A DNA stretch of 34,955 bases from Streptomyces sabulosicollis (GTDB lineage: Bacteria; Actinomycetota; Actinomycetes; Streptomycetales; Streptomycetaceae). Positions 22,810-30,157 of this stretch are shown here, piece after piece. A model generated the notes under the pieces. That model did not search any database, was not told the DNA's origin, and saw only the letters and a program-made list of their open reading frames with translations. The first letter of the stretch is position 1. Each line of letters opens with the position of its first letter. The stretch lies in NCBI RefSeq assembly GCF_016103465.1, contig NZ_JAEEAP010000046.1, positions 1-34,955 on the forward strand, read 5' to 3'. The position numbers and the translations under genes are program-made.

Positions 22810-24051
22810 CTATCCCTCCAAGAGTGCCTGACCCACGTACTCCCCCGGGGCGCAGCCCGGAGGCACCGCGAACAGCGCGCTGGCCTCGTGCCGCAGGAAG
22901 CGCGAGAGATCGTCGCCCAGGTCCAGCTTCCGCTGCACCGGCACGAACCCCTTCATCGGGTCCGCCTGCCAGGCGATGAAAAGCAGCCCGGCGTCCGGCG
23001 CCCCGTCGTCGCGGAAGCCGTCGTGGTACGAGAAGGGCCTGCGCAGCATCGCGGCGCCCTGGTTGGACGCGGGCGCCGCGACCCGCACATGGGCGGCGCC
23101 CGCGATGGCCAGCGCACCGTCCTTGTTGACCTTGTCGAGCTGTACCGGAGTGGTCTCCGTGCCGCCGGACAGCGGGGCGCCGTCCGACTTGCGGCGGCCG
23201 ACCACCTTCTCCTGCCGCTCCAGGGAAAGGTGGTCCCAGGAGTCCAGCAGCATCCGGATGCGCCGGACCACCGCGTAGGAACCGCCCGCCAGCCACGCGG
23301 GTTCGCTCCGGTCCGGTACGAAGATCCGCCGCTCGAAGTCGTCGTCCGTCGGCTTGGGGTTGTTGGTGCCGTCGATCTGGCCCATGAGGTTGCGGGTGGT
23401 CATGGGGCGGTCGGTGGCGCCGGGGGACCGGTTGAAGCCGTTCATCTGCCAGCGCAGCCGGGCCGTGTCCGCGGCCTCGCGCTGCAGGGCGCGCAGCGCG
23501 TGGAAGGCGACCAGCGCGTCATTGGCGCCGATCTGGATCCACAGATCACCGTTGCTGCGCTTGGGGTCGAGCGCGTCCGAGACGAAGTCGGGGAGCGGAG
23601 CGAGTGCCTCCGGCAACTGGTCCTCGACCCCCGCCTTCTTGAAGAAGGTCCGGCCGAAACCGAAGGTGACCGTAAGGGACGAGGGACCGGCGTCGAGCGC
23701 GATCCCGGTGTCGTCCGGTGGGGCCTCGCCCGCCATCAGCTCCTTGGCCGTTCGCGACCAGCGGCGCAGCAGTGCGGCGGCCGCCTTACGGTTCGCACCG
23801 GGCGCCAGGTCGAAGGCGAGGAGATGGCCGTGGGCCTGGAGGGGGGTGGTGATGCCCGCCTGGCGTCTGCCGTGAAAGGGCACGGCGGTCGCGCCCAGCG
23901 AGCTGAGGGCTTCGGGGGCCTCTCGCGCCGCCTCGGCCGTGTAGGCTCCGGCGGCTCCACCGGCGACCAGCCCGGCCGCTCCGGCGGCGCCCGCCGAGCC
24001 CAGCAGACGCCGCCGGGAGATGCCGGACGAGGGTGCTTGCTCTGTGGTCAT
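22810..24051 (-). CDS. dtpA: Tat-exported DyP-type heme peroxidase (DtpA-like)
   Basis: A 413-residue A-type dye-decolorising peroxidase. The twin-arginine signal SSGISRRRLLGSAGAAGAAG means it is exported folded with heme. The family GXXDG motif is GQIDG in MGQIDGTNNPKP (catalytic Asp about residue 226). The C-terminal half has RRPFSYHDGF, with the expected heme-region Arg/His. ATG 24051 overlaps the copCD stop (ATGA), so translation is coupled. In Streptomyces lividans the homologous gene in the same operon, dtpA, is needed for copper-dependent maturation of the oxidase GlxA and for development. EfeB-type deferrochelatase is the alternative name, but no efeU or efeO lies nearby. Confidence 0.92.
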   Translation of the reverse strand: MTTEQAPSSGISRRRLLGSAGAAGAAGLVAGGAAGAYTAEAAREAPEALSSLGATAVPFHGRRQAGITTPLQAHGHLLAFDLAPGANRKAAAALLRRWSRTAKELMAGEAPPDDTGIALDAGPSSLTVTFGFGRTFFKKAGVEDQLPEALAPLPDFVSDALDPKRSNGDLWIQIGANDALVAFHALRALQREAADTARLRWQMNGFNRSPGATDRPMTTRNLMGQIDGTNNPKPTDDDFERRIFVPDRSEPAWLAGGSYAVVRRIRMLLDSWDHLSLERQEKVVGRRKSDGAPLSGGTETTPVQLDKVNKDGALAIAGAAHVRVAAPASNQGAAMLRRPFSYHDGFRDDGAPDAGLLFIAWQADPMKGFVPVQRKLDLGDDLSRFLRHEASALFAVPPGCAPGEYVGQALLEG

Positions 24052-26234
24052 TGAGCGACTTTCACGTTCCTGGTCTCCGTCACCTGGTCGATGTCGGAGG
24101 TTCGTACGGTCAGGGAGAGCTGCCAGGTGCCGGCCATCGGGAGCTGGACGGTCTTGGCGCTCCAGTGCCCGGTCGAGAGGCGCTCGAGCGGGATGCGCAG
24201 CGGCCCGATCCCCTTGTCCTTGAGGGTCAGCGACAGCTTGACCTCGGGCACGTCCACGGGACGGTCGGCCAGGTCGGTGGTGAAGACGTGCAGCGCGTTG
24301 TCACCCGGCAGGGCGGGTTCGATCATGACCACCGCCTTGCCGCGGCCGCTCTTTGGACCCGTGTTGTAGGGGATCAGCACGCTCACCGGGTCGACGTTCA
24401 GCTGCCCGCCGGGCTTCGTGGCCGGCGCGCTCGCCTGCTCGGTCTCGGCCCGGCCGGGCTGGGTGCCGCTCAGCACGGTGGCCACCGCGAGCAGTACGAC
24501 GGCCACGATGGTCTCGGCGATCACCGACCGGCGCAGCCCGCTGCGCTCGCGGTCGGCGTCGCGCTCCCGCAGCGTGGCGGTCCTGTCCTTGGCGGCCCGC
24601 TGACGGGCGAGCTGGGCGGCGCGTACGGGATCGCCGTCGTCGGCGCCGGTACCGGAGCCGACGCCGGACTCGTCGCCGGACTCGTCGCCGGAGCCGTCGC
24701 GGGACTCGGTTTCGGCGTCGGCACGGGCGTCGACGGTCGCGTCGACCGCGCCGGTACGGACCGGACGCGCGGCCTTCACCGCCGTCTTGCCCCCCGCCTC
24801 GGTCGCGTCGGCCGTGGTCTCCGCGTCCGCCTCGGCACCACTCTCCGCGTCGGCACCGGCCGCCGCCTCCGCGTCCTTCTCCGCCGCCGCGTCCTTCTCC
24901 GCGTCCTTCTCCGCCTCCGCCTCGGCACCGGCCGTGGCCTCCTCCGTGGCATCCGTAAGGCGCCCGGTCCAGCGGCGCGAGACGGCGGCGATGCCCACGA
25001 GCACCACCACCAGACCCACCTTGACCAGCAGCCATCGCCCGTACTCGGTGTCGGTCAGCGCGCCCCACGAGCCCACCTGCCGCCACGACTGGTACAGCCC
25101 GGTGACCACCAGGGCGACGACCGAGCCGAAGGCCAGCCGCGAGAAGCGGCGCACGGCCGCCCGCCCGATCGGCTCGCCCGCCCGGAGGGTCACCGCGAGC
25201 GAGGCCAGGCCGCCCAGCCACACCCCGACCGCGATCAGATGGATCACGTCCACCGGCATGGCCAGCTGCCGCTGCAGGCCCACCGAGGCGTGCTCGGCCA
25301 TCGCCCAGGTCGCGGCGAGGCCCACCGCCATCACCGTGCCGCCGAAGCCGAGCCCGAAGGCGAGATCCTGGCGGCGTCGCGCGTCCGCCTCCCGCTCCCC
25401 GGTGCGGCGGGTGTACGAGCCGAAGAGGACGGCCAGGAAGACCGCCGCCGCGCCGAGCAGCAGCAGCCGGGACAGCAGCGCCGCGCCCGGCTTGGTGGAC
25501 AGCACATTGCCCAGCCTGCCGAGGTCGAGGACCCCGCCGAGCCCCTCGCCGTCGGTGTACGGCCCGCGCAGCAGCAACAGCAGCAGGCTGGCCGTGAAGA
25601 CCGTCACCCAGCCGCCCACGGCGATCTTCCGCACCGGGCGCGAGGACCGGCAGAGGCCGGCGAACACACAGCCGCCCACGAGCGCCGCGAAACCGCCGTA
25701 GGCGGCGTACCGGCCGATCCCGTAGAGCGTGCTGACCGTGCTGTCGGACGCATCACCCGTGGGCACCTTCGCCTTGGTCTTGGACGGGGCGCCGATGGAG
25801 AAGGTGAACGCGCCGCTCACCGGGTGGCTGTCCTCGGAGACCGCCTTCCACGCCACCGTGTAGGTGCCGTCCGGCAGCCCGGAGTGCAGCCCGGCGGCGG
25901 CGGTGGACGACTTGCCGCCGACATGGGCGGCCTTCCCGGTGTCCACGCGCTTGCCCTCGGGGTCGAGCACGCGCACCGAGTCGCCGGAGAGCAGCACGCC
26001 CTCCGAGAAGTTCAGCGTGACCTCCCTGGGGGCGGTCTTCACCACCGAGCCGTCGGCGGGGTCGGTCGAGGTGAGCGCGGCATGCGCGGACGCGGAGCTC
26101 GCGCCCACGCTCAGCGCGCACAGCAGCGCGGCGAGCAGGGTGCCGCAGATCGCCATCAGCCGCCGGGCGGTCGCGGTGGTCCGGGTGGGAGCCGCGGTGG
26201 GCCCGGCGGGGGCCAGGGGGGTCAGCGAGGGCAT
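24048..26234 (-). CDS. CopC-CopD fusion copper protein with long acidic linker
   Basis: A 728-residue protein. The signal peptide ends in SASA, so mature His51 (HAALTSTDPADGS) is the N-terminal copper ligand; a second His lies in SEDSHPVSGAFTF. The CopC beta-barrel (about 51-150) is followed by a CopD domain with eight membrane helices (about 165-435), including WAMAEHASVG and VDVIHLIAVGVWLGG. Then come roughly 120 residues of Glu/Ala/Asp/Lys/Gly-rich sequence, one more helix (SVIAETIVAVVLLAVATVL) and an extracytoplasmic beta domain. It takes copper across or delivers it at the membrane. ATG 26234 lies 6 nt after the chaperone stop; dtpA overlaps its end. Confidence 0.93.
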   Translation of the reverse strand: MPSLTPLAPAGPTAAPTRTTATARRLMAICGTLLAALLCALSVGASSASAHAALTSTDPADGSVVKTAPREVTLNFSEGVLLSGDSVRVLDPEGKRVDTGKAAHVGGKSSTAAAGLHSGLPDGTYTVAWKAVSEDSHPVSGAFTFSIGAPSKTKAKVPTGDASDSTVSTLYGIGRYAAYGGFAALVGGCVFAGLCRSSRPVRKIAVGGWVTVFTASLLLLLLRGPYTDGEGLGGVLDLGRLGNVLSTKPGAALLSRLLLLGAAAVFLAVLFGSYTRRTGEREADARRRQDLAFGLGFGGTVMAVGLAATWAMAEHASVGLQRQLAMPVDVIHLIAVGVWLGGLASLAVTLRAGEPIGRAAVRRFSRLAFGSVVALVVTGLYQSWRQVGSWGALTDTEYGRWLLVKVGLVVVLVGIAAVSRRWTGRLTDATEEATAGAEAEAEKDAEKDAAAEKDAEAAAGADAESGAEADAETTADATEAGGKTAVKAARPVRTGAVDATVDARADAETESRDGSGDESGDESGVGSGTGADDGDPVRAAQLARQRAAKDRTATLRERDADRERSGLRRSVIAETIVAVVLLAVATVLSGTQPGRAETEQASAPATKPGGQLNVDPVSVLIPYNTGPKSGRGKAVVMIEPALPGDNALHVFTTDLADRPVDVPEVKLSLTLKDKGIGPLRIPLERLSTGHWSAKTVQLPMAGTWQLSLTVRTSDIDQVTETRNVKVAQ

Positions 26235-26240
26235 CGGGCG

Positions 26241-26816
26241 TCAGTCCTTGGGGCGGTACGTCGTCGGCTCGACCGGGACTTTGATCTCGATGGGGTCGGA
26301 GGTGGCGAAGTGAAGGGTGAAGCTGACCCTCTCACCGACCTTCGGCCGGTGGGTGAGGTTTGTCAGCATCAGATGGTCTCCGCCGCTGGTCAGCTCGAGC
26401 CGGCCGTCGGCCGGGACATCGAGCGAGCTCACCTGCTTCATCCGGTTGCCCTTGGTGGTGTGCAGGGTGACCGCGGAGGCGAGCGGGGTGGTGACGGACG
26501 TCAGCTCGTCGGCGCCGCCACCGGTGTTCCGCACGGTCAGGTAGCCCGCCGCCATGTCGTCCATGGGCGGCCGCGAGACGTAGGCGCCGCTCACGGACAG
26601 CTTCGGGGCGCCCTTATGGCTCGCGTGGTCGCCGCTCTTCCCGCTCCCGCTGTCGTCGCTCCCGCAGGCGGCGAGCGCGGCGGACAGACCGATGGCGAGG
26701 GCCGCGGCGGCCGCCTTACGGATGCCGGGGCCGATCGCTTTACGGATGCCGGGCCCGGTCGCCTTACGGATGCCGGGCCCGGTCGCCTTACGGATGCCGG
26801 GGCCGGTCGCCGTCAC
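26241..26816 (-). CDS. PCu(A)C-type copper chaperone lipoprotein (ECuC-like)
   Basis: GTG 26816 overlaps the sco stop (GTGA). The 191-residue lipoprotein precursor has lipobox LAAC at Cys51. The PCuAC domain has the His/Met copper site spread over VTLHTTKGNRMKQVSS and GGDHLMLTNLT, corresponding to the H...M...HxM signature. It hands Cu(I) to Sco or to periplasmic cuproenzymes; the S. lividans homologue is called ECuC. Oddity: the n-region is enlarged by four tandem ATGPGIRK-like octapeptides coded by perfect or near-perfect 24-bp repeats. Confidence 0.92.
   Translation of the reverse strand: MTATGPGIRKATGPGIRKATGPGIRKAIGPGIRKAAAAALAIGLSAALAACGSDDSGSGKSGDHASHKGAPKLSVSGAYVSRPPMDDMAAGYLTVRNTGGGADELTSVTTPLASAVTLHTTKGNRMKQVSSLDVPADGRLELTSGGDHLMLTNLTHRPKVGERVSFTLHFATSDPIEIKVPVEPTTYRPKD
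26713..26808 (-). repeat. four tandem 24-bp repeats coding GPGIRKAT in a signal peptide
   Basis: Units at 26713, 26737, 26761 and 26785 differ by only a few bases. They encode (A/T)(T/I)GPGIRK four times at the N terminus of the copper chaperone. Three of the four carry the CCTTACGG octamer. Confidence 0.93.
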
Positions 26817-27472
26817 GGGTTCCGCCCCTCGATGATCTTCGGCAGATCCTTGGCGTAACGATCCGCCGTGGCCTCCGTCGTGTAGATCCAGTGGCCCTTG
26901 TCGTCCTTGGGCGAGAAGCCGATCACCTCGGCGCCGTGGCTGACGGTGATGCTGCCGTCCTTCTCCTTCTTCGGCTTCTCGATGAAGATCCCCAGCGGCC
27001 GCGCGGCGGCCTTGATGGTGTTGAAGTCGCCGGTCAGGCCGACGAAGTCGGTGCCGCCCTGGGCGTCCAGCCAGGAGCGGATCCGCTTGGGGGTGTCCCG
27101 GGCGGGGTCGGTGCTGACGAAGACGACCCGCAGCTTCTCCCGCTCGGCCTTGGGGAGCTTCTTCACGGCGATGCCGACGTTGCTCATGGTCAGCGGGCAG
27201 ACGTCCGGACAGTGGGTGTAGCCGAAGAAGAGCAGGGTGGGCCTGCCCTTGGTCTCCTTCAGCAGGTCGTACTTCTTGCCGTCGGTGCCGGTGAGGACGA
27301 GGTCCGGCTTGGCCTTCGTCTGGTCGAGGACGATGGCATGTCCCGACTTCTGGCCGCCCTTGACCTCGGCGGCGGCGGTGTCGCCCTTGCCCCCGTCGTC
27401 CGAGCCGCCACAGGCGCTGAGGGTGAGCGCGGCGGCGGCGACGAGCGCGGTGGCCAGGATGTTGGTGCGCAT
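26813..27472 (-). CDS. sco: Sco1/SenC copper metallochaperone lipoprotein
   Basis: I chose ATG 27472 (MRTNILATALVAAAALTLSAC) because GGGAG lies 9 nt upstream; the frame runs further but without a site. The 219-residue lipoprotein has lipobox LSAC (Cys21) and a thioredoxin fold with the copper-binding CxxxC in GYTHCPDVCPLT (Cys88, Cys92) and the third ligand His in ITVSHGAEVIGF. It delivers copper to the CuA site of cytochrome oxidase and, in S. lividans, works in copper-dependent development. It is coupled to the PCuAC chaperone gene by a GTGA overlap. Confidence 0.95.
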   Translation of the reverse strand: MRTNILATALVAAAALTLSACGGSDDGGKGDTAAAEVKGGQKSGHAIVLDQTKAKPDLVLTGTDGKKYDLLKETKGRPTLLFFGYTHCPDVCPLTMSNVGIAVKKLPKAEREKLRVVFVSTDPARDTPKRIRSWLDAQGGTDFVGLTGDFNTIKAAARPLGIFIEKPKKEKDGSITVSHGAEVIGFSPKDDKGHWIYTTEATADRYAKDLPKIIEGRNP

Positions 27473-27615
27473 GGAGCTGTTCTCCCAAGAGGGGGTGGAT
27501 CGGTGGCGCGCGGGGGCGGCGGGCACCAGGGCCCGCCACCGCCGCCGGGATCACTCGGTCGGTTCAGGACCCGTGGTCACCGGCGGTCACGCGCATGCGG
27601 TCGAGTGGTCGGCGG

Positions 27616-28365
27616 TCAGGCGGAGCGGCGGCGGCTGGCGACCACGCCGAAGACGACACCGGCGGCGCCGATGACGATGCCCGCGATGCCCAGCACCCGG
27701 GCGGTGGTGTCGCTGCCGTCCTCGTCGTCCGAGGCGTCCTCGGATGCGGAATTCTCCGTTCCGGCCTTCTCGGAGTCCTTGTCCTGGCCGGACGCCGCGG
27801 CGGCGCCATCGCCGTCCGAGCCCTCGGCCGGGGCGACCAGCTTGAGCACCGGAGCCGGGTTCTCGGGCTCGGCGGCACCCTCCTTGGGCTCCTCGATCCA
27901 GCGCACGACCTCCTTGTCGTCGTACGTCTGGAGTGCCTTGAAGGCGAGCTGGTCGGCGTCGTCGGGCAGCTGGCCGACCGAGAGCGGGAACTGCTGGAAC
28001 ATCCCCGGCTCGATCTTGCCCCCGGTCCAGGTCACCTTGGTGACCGCCTCGGTGATCTTCTCGCCGTGCATCTCCATGGGCTTGGAGAGCTTGGACCTGG
28101 TGACCTTGACGTCCCAGCCGGGCACCGGCTGGGGCATCACCGAGGCGAGCGGGTGGTCGGCGGGGAGGGTCACCTCGAGCTTGACGGTGGAGGAGTCGTC
28201 GCGCTCGTTGGGCACCTTGAAGTTGATGGTGCTGTAGCCGCCCTTCTCGGCCTGGCCGGGCTGCACGGTGACGTGCGCGAAGGCGGGGCCCGCGGTGAGC
28301 AGCACCAGACCGCCCGCGGTGAGAGCTCCGACGACCGGCAGACGGCGAAGACGCTTGGCGTTCAT
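27616..28365 (-). CDS. YcnI-family copper-binding membrane-anchored protein
   Basis: A 249-residue precursor. After signal cleavage at GPAFA the mature N terminus is His-Val (HVTVQPGQAEKGGYSTINFK), where the free His brace binds Cu(II). The domain formerly called DUF1775 runs to about residue 165 with MHGEKITEAVTKVTWTGG and GMFQQFPLSVGQLP. An acidic Ser/Asp/Glu linker and a C-terminal helix (ARVLGIAGIVIGAAGVVFGV) plus RRRS anchor it outside the membrane. CTGGAG lies 7 nt before ATG 28365. It lies upstream of sco in the same direction, so it belongs to the copper operon. Confidence 0.94.
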   Translation of the reverse strand: MNAKRLRRLPVVGALTAGGLVLLTAGPAFAHVTVQPGQAEKGGYSTINFKVPNERDDSSTVKLEVTLPADHPLASVMPQPVPGWDVKVTRSKLSKPMEMHGEKITEAVTKVTWTGGKIEPGMFQQFPLSVGQLPDDADQLAFKALQTYDDKEVVRWIEEPKEGAAEPENPAPVLKLVAPAEGSDGDGAAAASGQDKDSEKAGTENSASEDASDDEDGSDTTARVLGIAGIVIGAAGVVFGVVASRRRSA

Positions 28366-28461
28366 GTCAATACTCCAGGGACAGGAATGATCAGATGGGT
28401 GGGCGCGCGTGCGGTGACATCGCGGCCGCCCTCCGGTCCCGCTGGAGGAGCGTCGCGTCGG

Positions 28462-29280
28462 TCAGGCCGCGAGGTCGCAGACCGGCGGTCCCCGCCTGAT
28501 CACGCTGTGCTGGAGGACGAGGGCCGACGTCCCGCCCTCGTCCCGCTCGGCCGTGCGCGGACGGCACGGCCCGCCGTAAGGCGCCTGCGCGGGGGCCAGG
28601 AGCACCCGTACGAGCCTCAGGGCGGCGCGCAGCGCCCGTACGAGCGCGGCCTCCGCGACCCCTCGGGCCCCGTCCACCGACAGCCGCACCGCCCGCCATA
28701 CGGCCATCTCGCCACGGCGCAGCAGCCAGCCGATGGCCAGCGCGGCGAGCAGATGGCCCAGGGCCATGGGCAGCGACGGCAGCAGGCTCGCCATCCCGGC
28801 CGCCCGCTCCGCCGGGGCGGTGGCCGCGGGCATGGCGTGCGGGCCGCCGTGCGCGGCGGAGGGGTCGATGCCCGCGTGGGCGACGATCCGATGGGCCGTC
28901 GCGGCGTCCAGCCGTCCGGGGCCCGACGCGCACAGCAGCCTGGCGGCCAGGCCGATCACATGGCCCTGGGCGGCGTCGGCCCGATGGGCAGCCTCCTCGG
29001 CGGCCGCGGCCCGGTCCTGCCCGAGCGAGAAGAGCCCGTGCAGCGCCAGCTGCCCGACGGCCAGCACGGCCGCGATGCCGGGCAGCGACCGTTCCCGCCC
29101 GGCCAGCGACAGCGCCACCGTGAACATCGCCGCGCAGCCGACGCCCAGCGTCCACAGCGGCACGGTGGCGCAGGAGCCCAGCACGTGCCCCGCCGCGGAC
29201 AGCACGACGCAGACCGCGGTGAACACCGCGGCCCGCAGCATTCGCAGATCGGCGCCGGCACGGGCGACAGGGGAAGCCAT
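28462..29280 (-). CDS. uncharacterised multi-helix membrane protein heading the copper operon
   Basis: ATG 29280 (MASPVARAGADLRML) is preferred over GTG 29343, which would include the rare codon GTA. The 272-residue product has four N-terminal helices (about residues 15-95) and another near 175-195, separated by a His-rich loop (AAHGGPHAMPAATAPAE; also EEAAHRADAAQGHVIG). The tail is Arg-rich with paired Cys (GGPCRPR, PPVCDL). His, Met and Cys together with its place directly upstream of ycnI suggest metal handling. I recognise no family, so this is inference only. No clear ribosome binding site is visible. Confidence 0.75.
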   Translation of the reverse strand: MASPVARAGADLRMLRAAVFTAVCVVLSAAGHVLGSCATVPLWTLGVGCAAMFTVALSLAGRERSLPGIAAVLAVGQLALHGLFSLGQDRAAAAEEAAHRADAAQGHVIGLAARLLCASGPGRLDAATAHRIVAHAGIDPSAAHGGPHAMPAATAPAERAAGMASLLPSLPMALGHLLAALAIGWLLRRGEMAVWRAVRLSVDGARGVAEAALVRALRAALRLVRVLLAPAQAPYGGPCRPRTAERDEGGTSALVLQHSVIRRGPPVCDLAA

Positions 29281-29481
29281 GGCCGCGCCATCATCCCACT
29301 GGGTGGACGCGTTCCCTACGGCGGGTGGGGCGTACCGGCGCACACCAGGACAGGCCCATACACCGGTTCGCGCATCGAGCGCGTCCGCTGAATGAGCGGA
29401 GTCACGTCAATAACACGCTTACGGACCATGGACCCAGGCAATACGTAACGGTATGTCGAGCCGCGGCCGGGAGGCTGGAGC

Positions 29482-29985
29482 ATGAGCATCTGGTGGTCAC
29501 TCCATTTGCCCCGCGAGGCGGCGAGCGTTCCGCTCGCACGACGACTGCTCCTCGGCACCATGGAGACGGCCGGAGTGGATCCGGAGATCTCCTACGATCT
29601 GTCGGTCGCCCTCTCCGAGGCGTGTGCGAACGCGGTGGAGCACGGGGGTCGCGACGGCACGGGCGGGGATTATCGAGTCACGGCCTATATCGACGGCGAC
29701 ACCTGCCGTATCGAGGTCACCGACTCCGGTCCCGGCTTCGCCGGACGCGGCACCGTCCGCCGCGAGGCCCGCACCCGGAACGAGCGGCGTCCGGCGGGCG
29801 CGCCGAGGCCACAGCAGCCGCGCAGTCCGGCCCCGCCACAGGCGGAGCACGGACGGGGGCTCTTTCTCATCGAGGCCCTCACCGACCATGTCCGCTACCG
29901 CGACCGTCCGGGTCGCGGCGGGGTGGTGGTGAGCTTCGACAAGATCCTCAAGTGGCGTGAAGGAGCGCTGCTCAGGGCGTCATAA
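29482..29985 (+). CDS. RsbW/SpoIIAB-like ATP-binding protein (anti-sigma kinase type)
   Basis: A 167-residue single HATPase_c domain. N box: LSVALSEACANAVEH; G1 box: IEVTDSGPGF; G2 box: HGRGLFLIEALTD; and GGVVVSFDKIL at the end. Such stand-alone proteins bind and inhibit sigma factors or phosphorylate anti-anti-sigma partners, and PP2C enzymes of the SpoIIE type counteract them; one lies at 33989. Between G1 and G2 is an unusual Arg/Pro/Gln-rich insertion of about 35 residues. GGGAGGCTGGAG lies close before ATG 29482. It is monocistronic, and its sigma-factor partner is not in the window. Confidence 0.9.
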   Translation: MSIWWSLHLPREAASVPLARRLLLGTMETAGVDPEISYDLSVALSEACANAVEHGGRDGTGGDYRVTAYIDGDTCRIEVTDSGPGFAGRGTVRREARTRNERRPAGAPRPQQPRSPAPPQAEHGRGLFLIEALTDHVRYRDRPGRGGVVVSFDKILKWREGALLRAS

Positions 29986-30052
29986 CCGCCTCGTAGCCCT
30001 TCACGGGACGCAGGAACCCCGGAAGCCCAGGGGGTCAGGAAACTCGGGGGAC

Positions 30053-30157
30053 GTCAGGCGGCCGTCCGTTCGTGCGGCGGGGCGGAGGTCAGGCGGCCGT
30101 CTGTTCGGGCGGCAGGGCGGAGGTCAGGCGGCCGTCCGTTCGGGCGGCAGGGCGCGG
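30053..30157. repeat. three tandem 35-bp repeats duplicating the 3' end of the MocR gene
   Basis: Copies start at 30053, 30088 and 30123. The third carries the natural stop and last codons (PPERTAA) of the MocR gene; the other two repeat that end downstream of the stop. The 35-bp period is not a multiple of three. Confidence 0.93.

Noticed and set aside
24033-26858. 941-codon forward frame opposite copCD and the chaperone
   Set aside because: Antisense shadow, rich in Arg, Gly and His without domains; the leftward reading encodes recognised copper proteins.
30053-30157. CRISPR array
   Set aside because: The 35-bp copies are directly tandem with no spacers.
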